From Lentzea pudingi (GTDB lineage Bacteria > Actinomycetota > Actinomycetes > Mycobacteriales > Pseudonocardiaceae): 64,000 nucleotides of DNA. Positions within the stretch are counted from its first letter, which is position 1; each line of letters opens with the position of its first letter. Where the stretch lies: assembly GCF_014646255.1 (NCBI RefSeq), contig NZ_BMNC01000003.1, forward strand, positions 372,001 through 436,000. Direction: 5' to 3'. This document shows positions 16,865-24,093 of the stretch, piece by piece. The notes below the pieces were generated by a model. The model was given only the letters and a program-made list of their open reading frames with translations, was not told where the DNA came from and did not search any database. A program made the position numbers and the translations under genes.

Positions 16865-17895
16865 GACTTCTCGCACAGCCGGGCCAGCATCCGGCGGGCG
16901 GCGAGTCCTCCGGTGTCGATGTTGATGGACAGCTCCTGGTATCCCTCGGGTTCGGTCGCGATGACCTTCTCCAGGACGTTCAACGCCACGACGTCCTGCA
17001 GGACGACGGTGCGGTTGTTCTCCGCGAGGAACGCGGAGACCTCCTCGTCGCCGAGAGCGAAGTCCCTTGCCACGGCCCAGAAGTCGTGGGTCGTGGTCTC
17101 GGTCTCCGGCGTGATCGCGTAGACGACCTCGACGTGGAACGCGTCCGGGTCGGTCCCGTCGGCACGGGGCACCGAGCCGACCGGGCCGATGCGGCTGTGC
17201 AGCGTGTACAGGCACGGCGGCATGTACTCGATGTCCTGCCAGCGCGCGATCCTGCCCTGCAGGCCGGTCGACTTCGAGTAGAACGGCGGGCACTCCGCGT
17301 CGTCCATGTGGCGGGACACGGAGATGACACCGGCGTCCTCGTCCACCGCGGTGTCGATCGGCGTCGACGCGACCTCCGGCGTCCCGATGTACCCGCCGTG
17401 CAGGTAGGTCTCGTGCGAGAGGTCGAGCAGGTTGTCGACGAGCAGGCCGTACCTGGCGTCCAACGGTTCCATGCCGCAGACGGTCGTGTAGGCGGGGTCG
17501 ACGAGCCACGGCGCGCGGGGGATCTGCGCGGCGTCGGCGTTCGCCGGATCACCGACGAACACCCAGACGAACGAGTCCTGCTCCACGACGGGATACGGCA
17601 GCAACCGTGCGGTGCGGGGGATCCGGGTCTGTCCGGGCACGGCCACGCACTTGCCGCCGGAGTCGTAGGTGAAGCCGTGGTAGCCGCAGACCACCTGGTC
17701 GTCGACGAGCCGCGAAGAGGGCTGGGACAGCGGGAACCGGCGGTGGACGCAGCGGTCGGGCATGGCCGTCACCGAGCCGTCGCGCGTGCGCCAGAACAGG
17801 ATCGGCTCGCCGCAGACGGTACGGGTGAACAGGTCGTGCGCGATCTCGGAGCCGTAGGCGGCGACGTACCACTGGTCACGCGGGAACCAGGACAT
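16861..17895 (-). CDS. Rieske non-heme iron oxygenase (vanillate demethylase VanA-like)
   Basis: A 344-residue oxygenase. The Rieske 2Fe-2S ligands are C49-x-H51 (DRCVHRRFPLS) and C70-x2-H73 (CGYHGFTY). The mononuclear iron site lies in DNLLDLSHETYLHGG (the D-x2-H-x4-H pattern). Size and motifs fit the VanA/dicamba O-demethylase group, which hydroxylate or demethylate aromatic acids, including lignin-derived methoxy compounds. ATG 17895 has AAGGAG upstream. It heads the operon with the 50-residue protein and the reductase, probably controlled by the IclR gene next door. The substrate is not visible. Confidence 0.92.
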   Translation of the reverse strand: MSWFPRDQWYVAAYGSEIAHDLFTRTVCGEPILFWRTRDGSVTAMPDRCVHRRFPLSQPSSRLVDDQVVCGYHGFTYDSGGKCVAVPGQTRIPRTARLLPYPVVEQDSFVWVFVGDPANADAAQIPRAPWLVDPAYTTVCGMEPLDARYGLLVDNLLDLSHETYLHGGYIGTPEVASTPIDTAVDEDAGVISVSRHMDDAECPPFYSKSTGLQGRIARWQDIEYMPPCLYTLHSRIGPVGSVPRADGTDPDAFHVEVVYAITPETETTTHDFWAVARDFALGDEEVSAFLAENNRTVVLQDVVALNVLEKVIATEPEGYQELSINIDTGGLAARRMLARLCEKS

Positions 17896-17986
17896 CGGCA
17901 CTCCTTCTCGTGGTGGGAGCCACAGAGTGGCGGAGACCACCGCCGGAGCCGAAGCGCGGTTTCCGGAAAATGGAAGGCTCGCCGGG

Positions 17987-18754
17987 TCACGGCGTGAGAG
18001 CGCGAGAGATCGCCTGGGCGCAGGTGCGCACCAGGCCGGCGAGCCCGTGCGCGGTGGTGCTGCCGTGCCGCACGACCAGTGACACCGCCGCGACGACCTC
18101 GCCGTCACCGCGGCGGATCGGCGCGCCCACCGACAGCGCGTCCATCGTGACCTGGCGGTCGCTGACCGAGTAGCCGTTCGACCGGACCGCGGCGAGCATC
18201 CTGCGCAGCTGGACGGGATCGGTGACGGTTTTCGCGGTGTGGTGCTCGATCGGTCCGTTGAGGACGTCCTCCTGCACCTCGGTCGACGCGTGCGCGAGCA
18301 GGACCAGGCCGACACCGGTGGAGGTGAGGGCCCACCGGCCGCCGACGCGGGTGAGCACCGGCACCGACCCGAACCCGGCGATCCGCTCGACGAAGACGAC
18401 CTCCGTGCCCTCCCTGACCGCGAGCTGCACGTTCTCCCTGGTGATCTGGCAGAGGTCCTCCAGGTACGGCAGCGCGGTCTCGCGCAACCCAGGTCCGCGC
18501 GGCGCGAGCGAGCCGAGCTCCCACAGCCGCAGTCCGACCTGATAGAGCCCGTCGTCGTCGCGTTCGACTGCGCCCCACGCGCACAGTTCCTGCACCAGCC
18601 GGTGGGCGGTCGACAGCGGCATGTCCGCGCGGCGGGCCAGGTCGCTCAGGGTCAGGGCGCGGTGCTCGGCGTCGAACGCGTCGAGCAACCGCAGCGCGCG
18701 GCTGATCACCGGGCCCGTCGGCCCGCTCGGCCGGCCGCGCCTCCGGTCGTTCAC
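17987..18754 (-). CDS. IclR family transcriptional regulator
   Basis: A 255-residue IclR protein. The winged helix-turn-helix (LSDLARRADMPLSTAHRLVQEL) precedes the effector-binding domain (GTEVVFVERIAG, STGVGLVLLAHA). The first residues after GTG 18754 fit the family, and GGAAGA lies seven bases upstream; GTG 18769 would add five residues. It lies 91 bases upstream of the Rieske oxygenase on the same strand, so it most likely regulates the aromatic degradation operon in response to an aromatic acid. Confidence 0.88.
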   Translation of the reverse strand: MNDRRRGRPSGPTGPVISRALRLLDAFDAEHRALTLSDLARRADMPLSTAHRLVQELCAWGAVERDDDGLYQVGLRLWELGSLAPRGPGLRETALPYLEDLCQITRENVQLAVREGTEVVFVERIAGFGSVPVLTRVGGRWALTSTGVGLVLLAHASTEVQEDVLNGPIEHHTAKTVTDPVQLRRMLAAVRSNGYSVSDRQVTMDALSVGAPIRRGDGEVVAAVSLVVRHGSTTAHGLAGLVRTCAQAISRALTP

Positions 18755-18764
18755 CACGACATCT

Positions 18765-18775
18765 TCCACTGTGGA
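18765..18775. promoter_or_regulatory. Palindrome at the IclR start
   Basis: TCCACTGTGGA is a perfect 11-base palindrome just upstream of the IclR start, overlapping its ribosome-binding region. It could be an autoregulatory operator, but short GTGGAC-like words are common in this genome, so the support is weak. Confidence 0.25.
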
Positions 18776-18866
18776 CCACCGTCCTGACCAGGGTGGACAC
18801 GGTCCTGGTGAACTTCCCCGGCGGTGAGGGCGTATCCTTGGCAGGGCCACCGACCGAGGAGCACGG

Positions 18867-19994
18867 ATGAACCCCGCCGCTCAGATCGCCTTCCGCGTCG
18901 CCGTCGCGTTCGTGGCGCTCGGACTGGGAGGAGCGTCGGTCGCCGCGCTCGTCGGCCTGGTCCTGTCCCACGTCGGGCCGTCCGGGAGCGCGAGTGTCTC
19001 GCTCTGCTCGAAGGACGCCGTCGCACCGGCCGGTGGGAGGGACTACCTGGCGCAGAACAACGTCTGGGGTGCCGAGACACCGCAGTGCGTGACGGTGGGG
19101 GACCAGTCGTTGCGGATCGAGAGCGCCGAGCACGACGTGCCGCCGCAGGGTGCGCCCGCCGCCACCCCGTCGCTGGTCAGGGGATGCCACTGGCGCGAGT
19201 GCACGGACGTCGGCGACCTGCCGGTCCAGGTGTCGGCGATGTCCCGCGTCACCAGCGACTGGGTCACCAGCCAGGTCGACGCCGGGGTTTTCAACGCCGC
19301 CTACGTCGTCTGGTTCCACAGCGGACCCGTCGCCGAGAGCACACCGGACGGCGCCGAGCTGGTGATCTGGCTCCGCAGCCGGGGCGGTGTGCGGCCCGGC
19401 GGGGTGTTGCTGGCCCGCGAGGTGGCGATCTCGGACGCGAAGTGGAACGTGTGGCTGGCACGCGACCAGGGCCGGGTGCGGGTCACCTACGAACGCGTCG
19501 GTGAGGTCACGTCCGTCAAGGGCCTGGACATCAGCGCGTTCACGCAGGACTCCGTCGGCCGGGGCCAGGTCTCGCCGGACTGGTACCTGATCGCGGTCGA
19601 GGCCGGGTTCAACCTGTGGCGTGGCGGCGCGGGCAACGCCATCGAGCAGTTCTCGGTCTCCGTGGAGGGGGAGAAACCCAGGAAGGCGATCGGAACCCCC
19701 GCTCCCGCAGCGTGTTTCGCCGCGCTGACCGTGGAGGACACCTGGGAGGGCGGGTTCCGCGCGGTGGTCGAGGTGATCAACGTGGGTGGCTCGCCGGTCG
19801 GGGGATGGGTCCTCGACTGGACGTTCCCGGACGGCCAGCGGGTGCAGGAGTCGGCCGCGGTGCGGGTGACCCAGTCCGGTTCGGCGGTCCGCGTCGTCGG
19901 CACGGCGCTCGAACCGGGCGGGTCCACCACCTTCGACCTCGTCGGCAGTGGAGTGCCGCCCGGCATCGTGTCGATCACCTGCAGCCCTGCCTGA
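18867..19994 (+). CDS. GH12-like cellulase domain with CBM2, acid/base residue changed
   Basis: A 375-residue protein with an N-terminal membrane helix or signal anchor (about residues 8-35). A GH12 jelly roll (about 47-268) shows YLAQNNVWG, then the nucleophile strand AELVIWL (Glu164). A C-terminal CBM2 cellulose-binding domain is bracketed by Cys283 and Cys372. Where active GH12 endoglucanases have GFE-x-W, carrying the acid/base glutamate, this protein has GFNLW, so Asn249 replaces that Glu. It could be a binding protein or an altered enzyme. ATG 18867 has GAGGA upstream. It is convergent with the GH127 gene, with eight bases between stops. Confidence 0.78.
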   Translation: MNPAAQIAFRVAVAFVALGLGGASVAALVGLVLSHVGPSGSASVSLCSKDAVAPAGGRDYLAQNNVWGAETPQCVTVGDQSLRIESAEHDVPPQGAPAATPSLVRGCHWRECTDVGDLPVQVSAMSRVTSDWVTSQVDAGVFNAAYVVWFHSGPVAESTPDGAELVIWLRSRGGVRPGGVLLAREVAISDAKWNVWLARDQGRVRVTYERVGEVTSVKGLDISAFTQDSVGRGQVSPDWYLIAVEAGFNLWRGGAGNAIEQFSVSVEGEKPRKAIGTPAPAACFAALTVEDTWEGGFRAVVEVINVGGSPVGGWVLDWTFPDGQRVQESAAVRVTQSGSAVRVVGTALEPGGSTTFDLVGSGVPPGIVSITCSPA

Positions 19995-20002
19995 GCGCGG
20001 GC

Positions 20003-22333
20003 TCAGTTGGCGACCAGTCGCCAGCGGTTGTCCGCCGTGCCGTTGTCCGCGTCCTGCACGACCTGCGCCCCCGCGGTGCCGGAGCCGCCGAGGACGCCGA
20101 GCAGCTTGCCGCTGTTGGCGTTGCGGACCTTGTACGTGCCGTCGCCATTGGCGATCAAGGTCCACCGGTGGTCGGCCGTGCCGTTGTCCGACCACTGCAG
20201 GACACGCGCGTTGTCCGCGGTGGACATGTTCTCGACGCCGAGGACCTTGCCGCTGTGAACGTTGCGGAGCCGCACGTCGGCACCGTCGGTGATCAGCTGC
20301 CAGTTGTGGTCGGCGGTGCCGCTGTCGTGCCACTGCACGGCCAGTCCACCGTCCGATGTGGACATGTCCCTGATGCCGAGCACCATGCCGGTGCCGGCGT
20401 TGACGAGCCGGTAGCTCGTGGCGGCACTGCCGGTGTTCCAGTAGACGGTGTAGTTGAAGCCGTGCGCGTCGTGGAACGGCCCGAGGTTCACCTGGGTCCC
20501 GTTCGCCCTGGCGGTGAACGCCAGTGACGACGAACTGGTGCGCGTGACGGAACCGGTGTCCAGAGAGGGCAACGCCGACAGGGTGGTGTTGCCGTAGTTG
20601 CCCGCCAGCACGGCCGGGCCGTAGGTGAGCGCGACAACGTCGGCGTTGTCGTTGGAGGGCTGGACGATGACGCTCATCGGCAGCCGGAGCGTCACCACGT
20701 CGCCGGAGGTCCACGTCCTGCTCAGGGACGCGTAGGTGCCGGGTGTCGTGGCCACGTTCTGCGCGACGCCGTTGACGCTGACGGTGGCGTTCGTGGTCCA
20801 GGCCGGGATGCGCAACCGCATGGTCCAGGACCCGCCCGCGTTGCCCGCCACGGTCAGCGTCGTCGTGTCGCTCGCCGGGTAGCTCGTCGTCTGGGTGACC
20901 GTGATGCCGCGGGCCGACCACGTCAGCACCGAGGGCGTGTAGAGGTTCACCGTCAAAGTGGTGCCGCTGTGGAAGTAGACGGAGTCGGCGAGCTTGGTGT
21001 TGGTCTCGATCCCGGTGCCCTGGCAGCACCAGAACGTGCCGTAGTCGGTGCTCCAGTGGCCGCCGCCCCACGCCGGTCCGGTGTTGCCGCGCCGATGTCC
21101 GGGGTTCAGCCCGGTGAAGTAGCAGAAGTGGCCGTGGGGGTCCGCCGGGTTCTGCTGGCCGATCAGGTGGTTGAGCAGGGCGCGCTCGTAGTAGTCGAAG
21201 TAGGCGGACCGGCCGGGGTCGGTCAGCCACAGTTCGCGGGTCAGCTTCAGCATGTTGTAGGTGTTGCACGCCTCGCACGTGTCGGTGTTGAGGTACGCGG
21301 CGATGGCGTTGGGCGCGCGGAAGTGTTCGGCCTGGCTGTTGCCGCCGATCACGTAGGTGTGCGCGCCGACGGTGATGTTCCAGGCGTTGAGGGCGATGTC
21401 GCGGTACCGCGTCGTCCCGGTCGCCTTGTACTCCCTGGCCGCGCCGATCCACTTGGGCACCTGGGTGTTGGCGTGCAGGCCGTTCAGCCGGTCCTGGCCC
21501 GCGGCGAGCGGGTCGAACACGGCGGCGTGGTCGAACCGCCGCGCCGCCGTCAGCCAGCGCGCGTCGCCCGTCTGCTGGTACAGGTCGGCGAGCACGGCGT
21601 TCATCCCGCCGAACTCGGTGCCCAGGACTCTCTGCATCGTGCTGTAGGACAACCGGGCCGTGCGCCAGTCCACCCACGCGGCGAACCGCAGCAGCACGTC
21701 CCGCGCCTGGGTGTTGCCGACGAGGCGCCAGACGTCCAGCAACCCGGCGAGCGTCTTGTGCAACGAGTAGTACGACACGGACTTCGGTGACCCGGCCTCC
21801 ATCGCGTCGAGGTCCGACTCCGGAAACCCCGACAGGTAACCGGGGTTGAACCCGGCCGCCGCGTTGTTGGCCTGGCACTTCGCCAGTTCGGCCACCATGC
21901 GGTTCGCCTTGTCCCGGCACGTGCCGTCGCCCAGCACCGCCCACGCCTGTGCCCAGGCCGTGAGGAAGTGGCCTTGGCTGTGCGTGCGGAACGGGAAGTC
22001 CGGTGCCTCCCAGCCGCCCAGCGCGGCGGCGCCGTTGGTGGACAGCCGGTGGTTGGCGCGGAAGCTGTACAGCAGCCGCTCGACGTCGATGAACCGCAGG
22101 TAGGACAACGTCCGGTTCTGGTTGTCCAGCCACCGGCCCGCCGTCAGCCGCACCTCGGAGAGGTCGAAGGCGAACGCGGCCGCGCCGATGTCACCGCGGA
22201 CGGGAGGTATCGCCGCCGCCTTCGCCGGGCCTGCCGCCTGTGCCGGGCCTGCCACCAGTGACGGCAGGGTGGTCGCGACGGCGGCCACGCCGGCGGCGTT
22301 GAGGAAGCCGCGTCGGTTCAACGATGGGGACAT
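20003..22333 (-). CDS. Secreted GH127 beta-L-arabinofuranosidase-like enzyme with ricin-type domain
   Basis: A 776-residue protein starting with a twin-arginine signal (SLNRRGFLNAAGVAAVATTL). The catalytic (alpha/alpha)6 region contains the expected Glu/Cys cluster: CEACNTYNMLKL, and the double Cys in FWCCQGTG. In characterised GH127 these bind zinc and supply a cysteine nucleophile. The last 130 residues are a ricin B trefoil with QW-type repeats (AVQWHDSGTADHNWQL, VLQWSDNGTADHRWTL). It should release arabinofuranose from arabinan, arabinogalactan or glycoprotein chains. ATG 22333 with GGAG is preferred over a longer frame. Two LacI-type operators lie upstream. Confidence 0.9.
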   Translation of the reverse strand: MSPSLNRRGFLNAAGVAAVATTLPSLVAGPAQAAGPAKAAAIPPVRGDIGAAAFAFDLSEVRLTAGRWLDNQNRTLSYLRFIDVERLLYSFRANHRLSTNGAAALGGWEAPDFPFRTHSQGHFLTAWAQAWAVLGDGTCRDKANRMVAELAKCQANNAAAGFNPGYLSGFPESDLDAMEAGSPKSVSYYSLHKTLAGLLDVWRLVGNTQARDVLLRFAAWVDWRTARLSYSTMQRVLGTEFGGMNAVLADLYQQTGDARWLTAARRFDHAAVFDPLAAGQDRLNGLHANTQVPKWIGAAREYKATGTTRYRDIALNAWNITVGAHTYVIGGNSQAEHFRAPNAIAAYLNTDTCEACNTYNMLKLTRELWLTDPGRSAYFDYYERALLNHLIGQQNPADPHGHFCYFTGLNPGHRRGNTGPAWGGGHWSTDYGTFWCCQGTGIETNTKLADSVYFHSGTTLTVNLYTPSVLTWSARGITVTQTTSYPASDTTTLTVAGNAGGSWTMRLRIPAWTTNATVSVNGVAQNVATTPGTYASLSRTWTSGDVVTLRLPMSVIVQPSNDNADVVALTYGPAVLAGNYGNTTLSALPSLDTGSVTRTSSSSLAFTARANGTQVNLGPFHDAHGFNYTVYWNTGSAATSYRLVNAGTGMVLGIRDMSTSDGGLAVQWHDSGTADHNWQLITDGADVRLRNVHSGKVLGVENMSTADNARVLQWSDNGTADHRWTLIANGDGTYKVRNANSGKLLGVLGGSGTAGAQVVQDADNGTADNRWRLVAN

Positions 22334-22423
22334 GGGCACTCCAGTTGCTCGGCGAACGGCACCGGTGACGAACAGCCTGCGAGCGAACTTAGCCACGACG
22401 TGACGCCGCGGTCAACGGCCCTT

Positions 22424-22435
22424 GTTAGCGCTAAC
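22424..22435. promoter_or_regulatory. LacI-type operator upstream of GH127
   Basis: GTTAGCGCTAAC is a perfect 12-base palindrome centred on CG, the classic LacI/GalR form, 91 bases before the GH127 start. A LacI regulator sensing arabinose or an oligosaccharide is the likely binder; its gene is not in the window. Confidence 0.6.
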
Positions 22436-22520
22436 GCAAATCGATCGAACATTCGATGATGGTGAACTTGCGACCCAGCAGCGAACTCTGGGCTAGAGGG
22501 TCGCGTGGAAGATCCATAGC

Positions 22521-22534
22521 TGTTAGCGTTCACA
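22521..22534. promoter_or_regulatory. Second, imperfect LacI-type half-palindrome
   Basis: TGTTAGCGTTCACA repeats the TGTTAGCG half-site of the operator at 22424, with a diverged second half. The two centres are about 98 bases apart in the same intergenic region, a spacing compatible with looping or with control of the divergent lipoprotein gene. Confidence 0.4.
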
Positions 22535-22652
22535 AGCGACGCACCCAGGATCTCGCTGCGTCCCTTTGTCGTGCGGCCGACCGGCCGGCAGTGGCCCGCT
22601 CGACCGCTCGTCCGACACCGAATGACTGATTGATCGGCGTGAGAGCGCGGCT

Positions 22653-22678
22653 ACGGTAGTAAAACTTTCAACTACCGT
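22653..22678. repeat. Inverted repeat before the SNase-like lipoprotein gene
   Basis: Arms ACGGTAGT and ACTACCGT are perfect and are separated by AAAACTTTCA. The right arm ends 11 bases before GTG 22690. It may be an operator, or a hairpin hiding the translation start. Confidence 0.45.
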
Positions 22679-22689
22679 GGGAGTGGTTC

Positions 22690-23232
22690 GTGGCACGCAG
22701 GTGCGTCATCGTGCTCGTGGCTCTGTTCATCACCGCGTGCGCCGGTCCGCCCTCTGATCCGCCGCCCGCCGTCCCCTCGTCGGCGTCCCGCGCGGCCGGT
22801 GAGCGCTCGGCGATGGCAGGCGCCCTGAAGGTGTCGGCGGTGGTGGACGGCCGCACCGTCCAGTTCTCGAACGGCGCGCGGTTCCGGATCTCGTTGCTCG
22901 CGGAGCCGGCCACCTGCTGGGCGGAGGACGCCCGTGCTTTCGCCGAGGCGACGCTGCTGAACACGCCCGTGCGGTTCTCCAGCGTCACACCCGGTGAGAT
23001 CAACCTGGAACTCCCGGACGGCACGGACTACGCGTTGCTCACGGTCCGCGAGGGCGTGCTGCGCGCCGAGGGTGCCTCGGGTCCTTTCGTCGACGCCGAA
23101 CTGTCGGCGGCGCTCGCGAAACGAGGGCTGTGGGGAGCCCCCTGCAACGGGGCGGGCGGTCCCGCTGCCGCGGGCGTCGGGGCTGATGACCGAAATTCGT
23201 CGCGTCCGGAAACAATGGCGAGGAAAGGCTAA
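22690..23232 (+). CDS. Lipoprotein with staphylococcal nuclease-like (SNase) domain
   Basis: A 180-residue protein with a lipoprotein signal (VIVLVALFITACAG, lipobox ITAC with Cys17). Residues about 45-155 resemble the SNase OB-fold: VVDGRTVQFSNGARFRI, CWAEDARAFAEATLL and LPDGTDYALLTVREGVLRAEG. The usual catalytic Arg/Asp/Glu set of active micrococcal nucleases is not clearly present, so nuclease activity is doubtful. It stands alone between GH127 and the xylanase. A related secreted protein lies at 39881. Start GTG 22690 is chosen from the signal peptide. Confidence 0.6.
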   Translation: MARRCVIVLVALFITACAGPPSDPPPAVPSSASRAAGERSAMAGALKVSAVVDGRTVQFSNGARFRISLLAEPATCWAEDARAFAEATLLNTPVRFSSVTPGEINLELPDGTDYALLTVREGVLRAEGASGPFVDAELSAALAKRGLWGAPCNGAGGPAAAGVGADDRNSSRPETMARKG

Positions 23233-23260
23233 ATCTTTAGCCCGGTCCGGAAAAGCGGAG

Positions 23261-23276
23261 AAGTTTCGAAACTTTC
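23261..23276. promoter_or_regulatory. GAAAnTTTC-type xylanase operator
   Basis: AAGTTTCGAAACTT is a perfect 14-base palindrome that contains GAAACTTTC when read to 23276. Similar GAAA/TTTC boxes are known upstream of Streptomyces xylan-degradation genes. It lies about 155 bases before the GH11 start. Confidence 0.5.
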
Positions 23277-23310
23277 CGGCGGCCTTTCGGGCTTGCTGTG
23301 ACGCTGCTAC

Positions 23311-23335
23311 GGTCGACAAAGGTCCACTGTCGACC
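23311..23335. repeat. Inverted repeat in the xylanase leader
   Basis: Arms GGTCGACA and TGTCGACC are perfect, with a nine-base spacer, about 95 bases before the GH11 start. It may be a second operator or an mRNA hairpin; direction and function are unknown. Confidence 0.4.
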
Positions 23336-23430
23336 AGAATCGTCGAACAGAATCGACAGTCCACCACTCTCACGGGTCGCACAGTGCTGCCACGCCGCCG
23401 CGCCGATCTCGATGACGAGGAGTGCCGCTC

Positions 23431-24087
23431 ATGGTCAGAGTCGCTGTCCGCGGTTTCTGCATCGCGTTGGTCATGGCGTTGACTCCCGGTGTCGCCAGTG
23501 CCGACGTGGGTGTCGCCGCCACCTGTTCGAGCCAGACGGGCAACAACGGCGGTTACTACTACTCGTTCTGGACCGATGGTGGTGGCCGGGTCTGCATGGA
23601 CTTCGGGGGAGGCGGCAACTACAGCACGTCGTGGAGCAACGTCGGCAACTTCGTCGGCGGCAAGGGCTGGAGCAACGGTTCACGGCGCACCGTCAACTAC
23701 TCCGGCAGCTTCAACCCGTCGGGCAACGCTTATCTGACGCTCTACGGGTGGACGTCGAACCCGCTCGTCGAGTACTACATCGTCGACAACTGGGGAAACT
23801 ACCGGCCCACCGGTACCTACAAGGGCACGGTCACCACCGACGGCGGTACTTACGACATCTATCAGACAATGCGCTACAACGCGCCGTCCGTCGAAGGCAA
23901 CAACAAGACCTTCCCGCAGTTCTGGAGCGTCCGGCAGCAGAAGCGGACCGGTGGGTCGATCACCACCGGCAACCACTTCGACGCGTGGAGCCGCGCCGGC
24001 ATGCGGCTCGGCAACTTCAGCTACTACATGATCATGGCGACCGAGGGGTACCGGAGCAGCGGCAACTCCAACATCACGGTGCGGTGA
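23431..24087 (+). CDS. Secreted GH11 endo-1,4-beta-xylanase
   Basis: A 218-residue secreted enzyme. The signal peptide ends near VASA (residue 24). The GH11 jelly roll shows [10 protein letters not shown], the nucleophile Glu114 in [12 protein letters not shown], the thumb region ([19 protein letters not shown]) and the acid/base Glu205 in [10 protein letters not shown]. It cleaves xylan backbones and would work with the GH62 and CE1-type enzymes encoded 8-10 kb away. There is no CBM. ATG 23431 is nine bases after GAGGAG; GTG 23422 is too close. Its stop codon abuts the stop of the convergent CHAT gene with no base between. Confidence 0.95.
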   Translation: MVRVAVRGFCIALVMALTPGVASADVGVAATCSSQTGNNGGYYYSFWTDGGGRVCMDFGGGGNYSTSWSNVGNFVGGKGWSNGSRRTVNYSGSFNPSGNAYLTLYGWTSNPLVEYYIVDNWGNYRPTGTYKGTVTTDGGTYDIYQTMRYNAPSVEGNNKTFPQFWSVRQQKRTGGSITTGNHFDAWSRAGMRLGNFSYYMIMATEGYRSSGNSNITVR

Positions 24088-24093
24088 TCACCG
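24082..24093. other. Palindrome joining two convergent stop codons
   Basis: CGGTGATCACCG is a perfect palindrome in which TGA of the xylanase gene and the reversed TGA of the CHAT gene sit directly back to back. It leaves no intergenic space. Confidence 0.7.

Noticed and set aside
18105..22133. 1342-residue minus-strand frame across IclR, GH12 and GH127
   Set aside because: Low-complexity Arg/Gly/Pro/His sequence overlapping three real genes in other frames.
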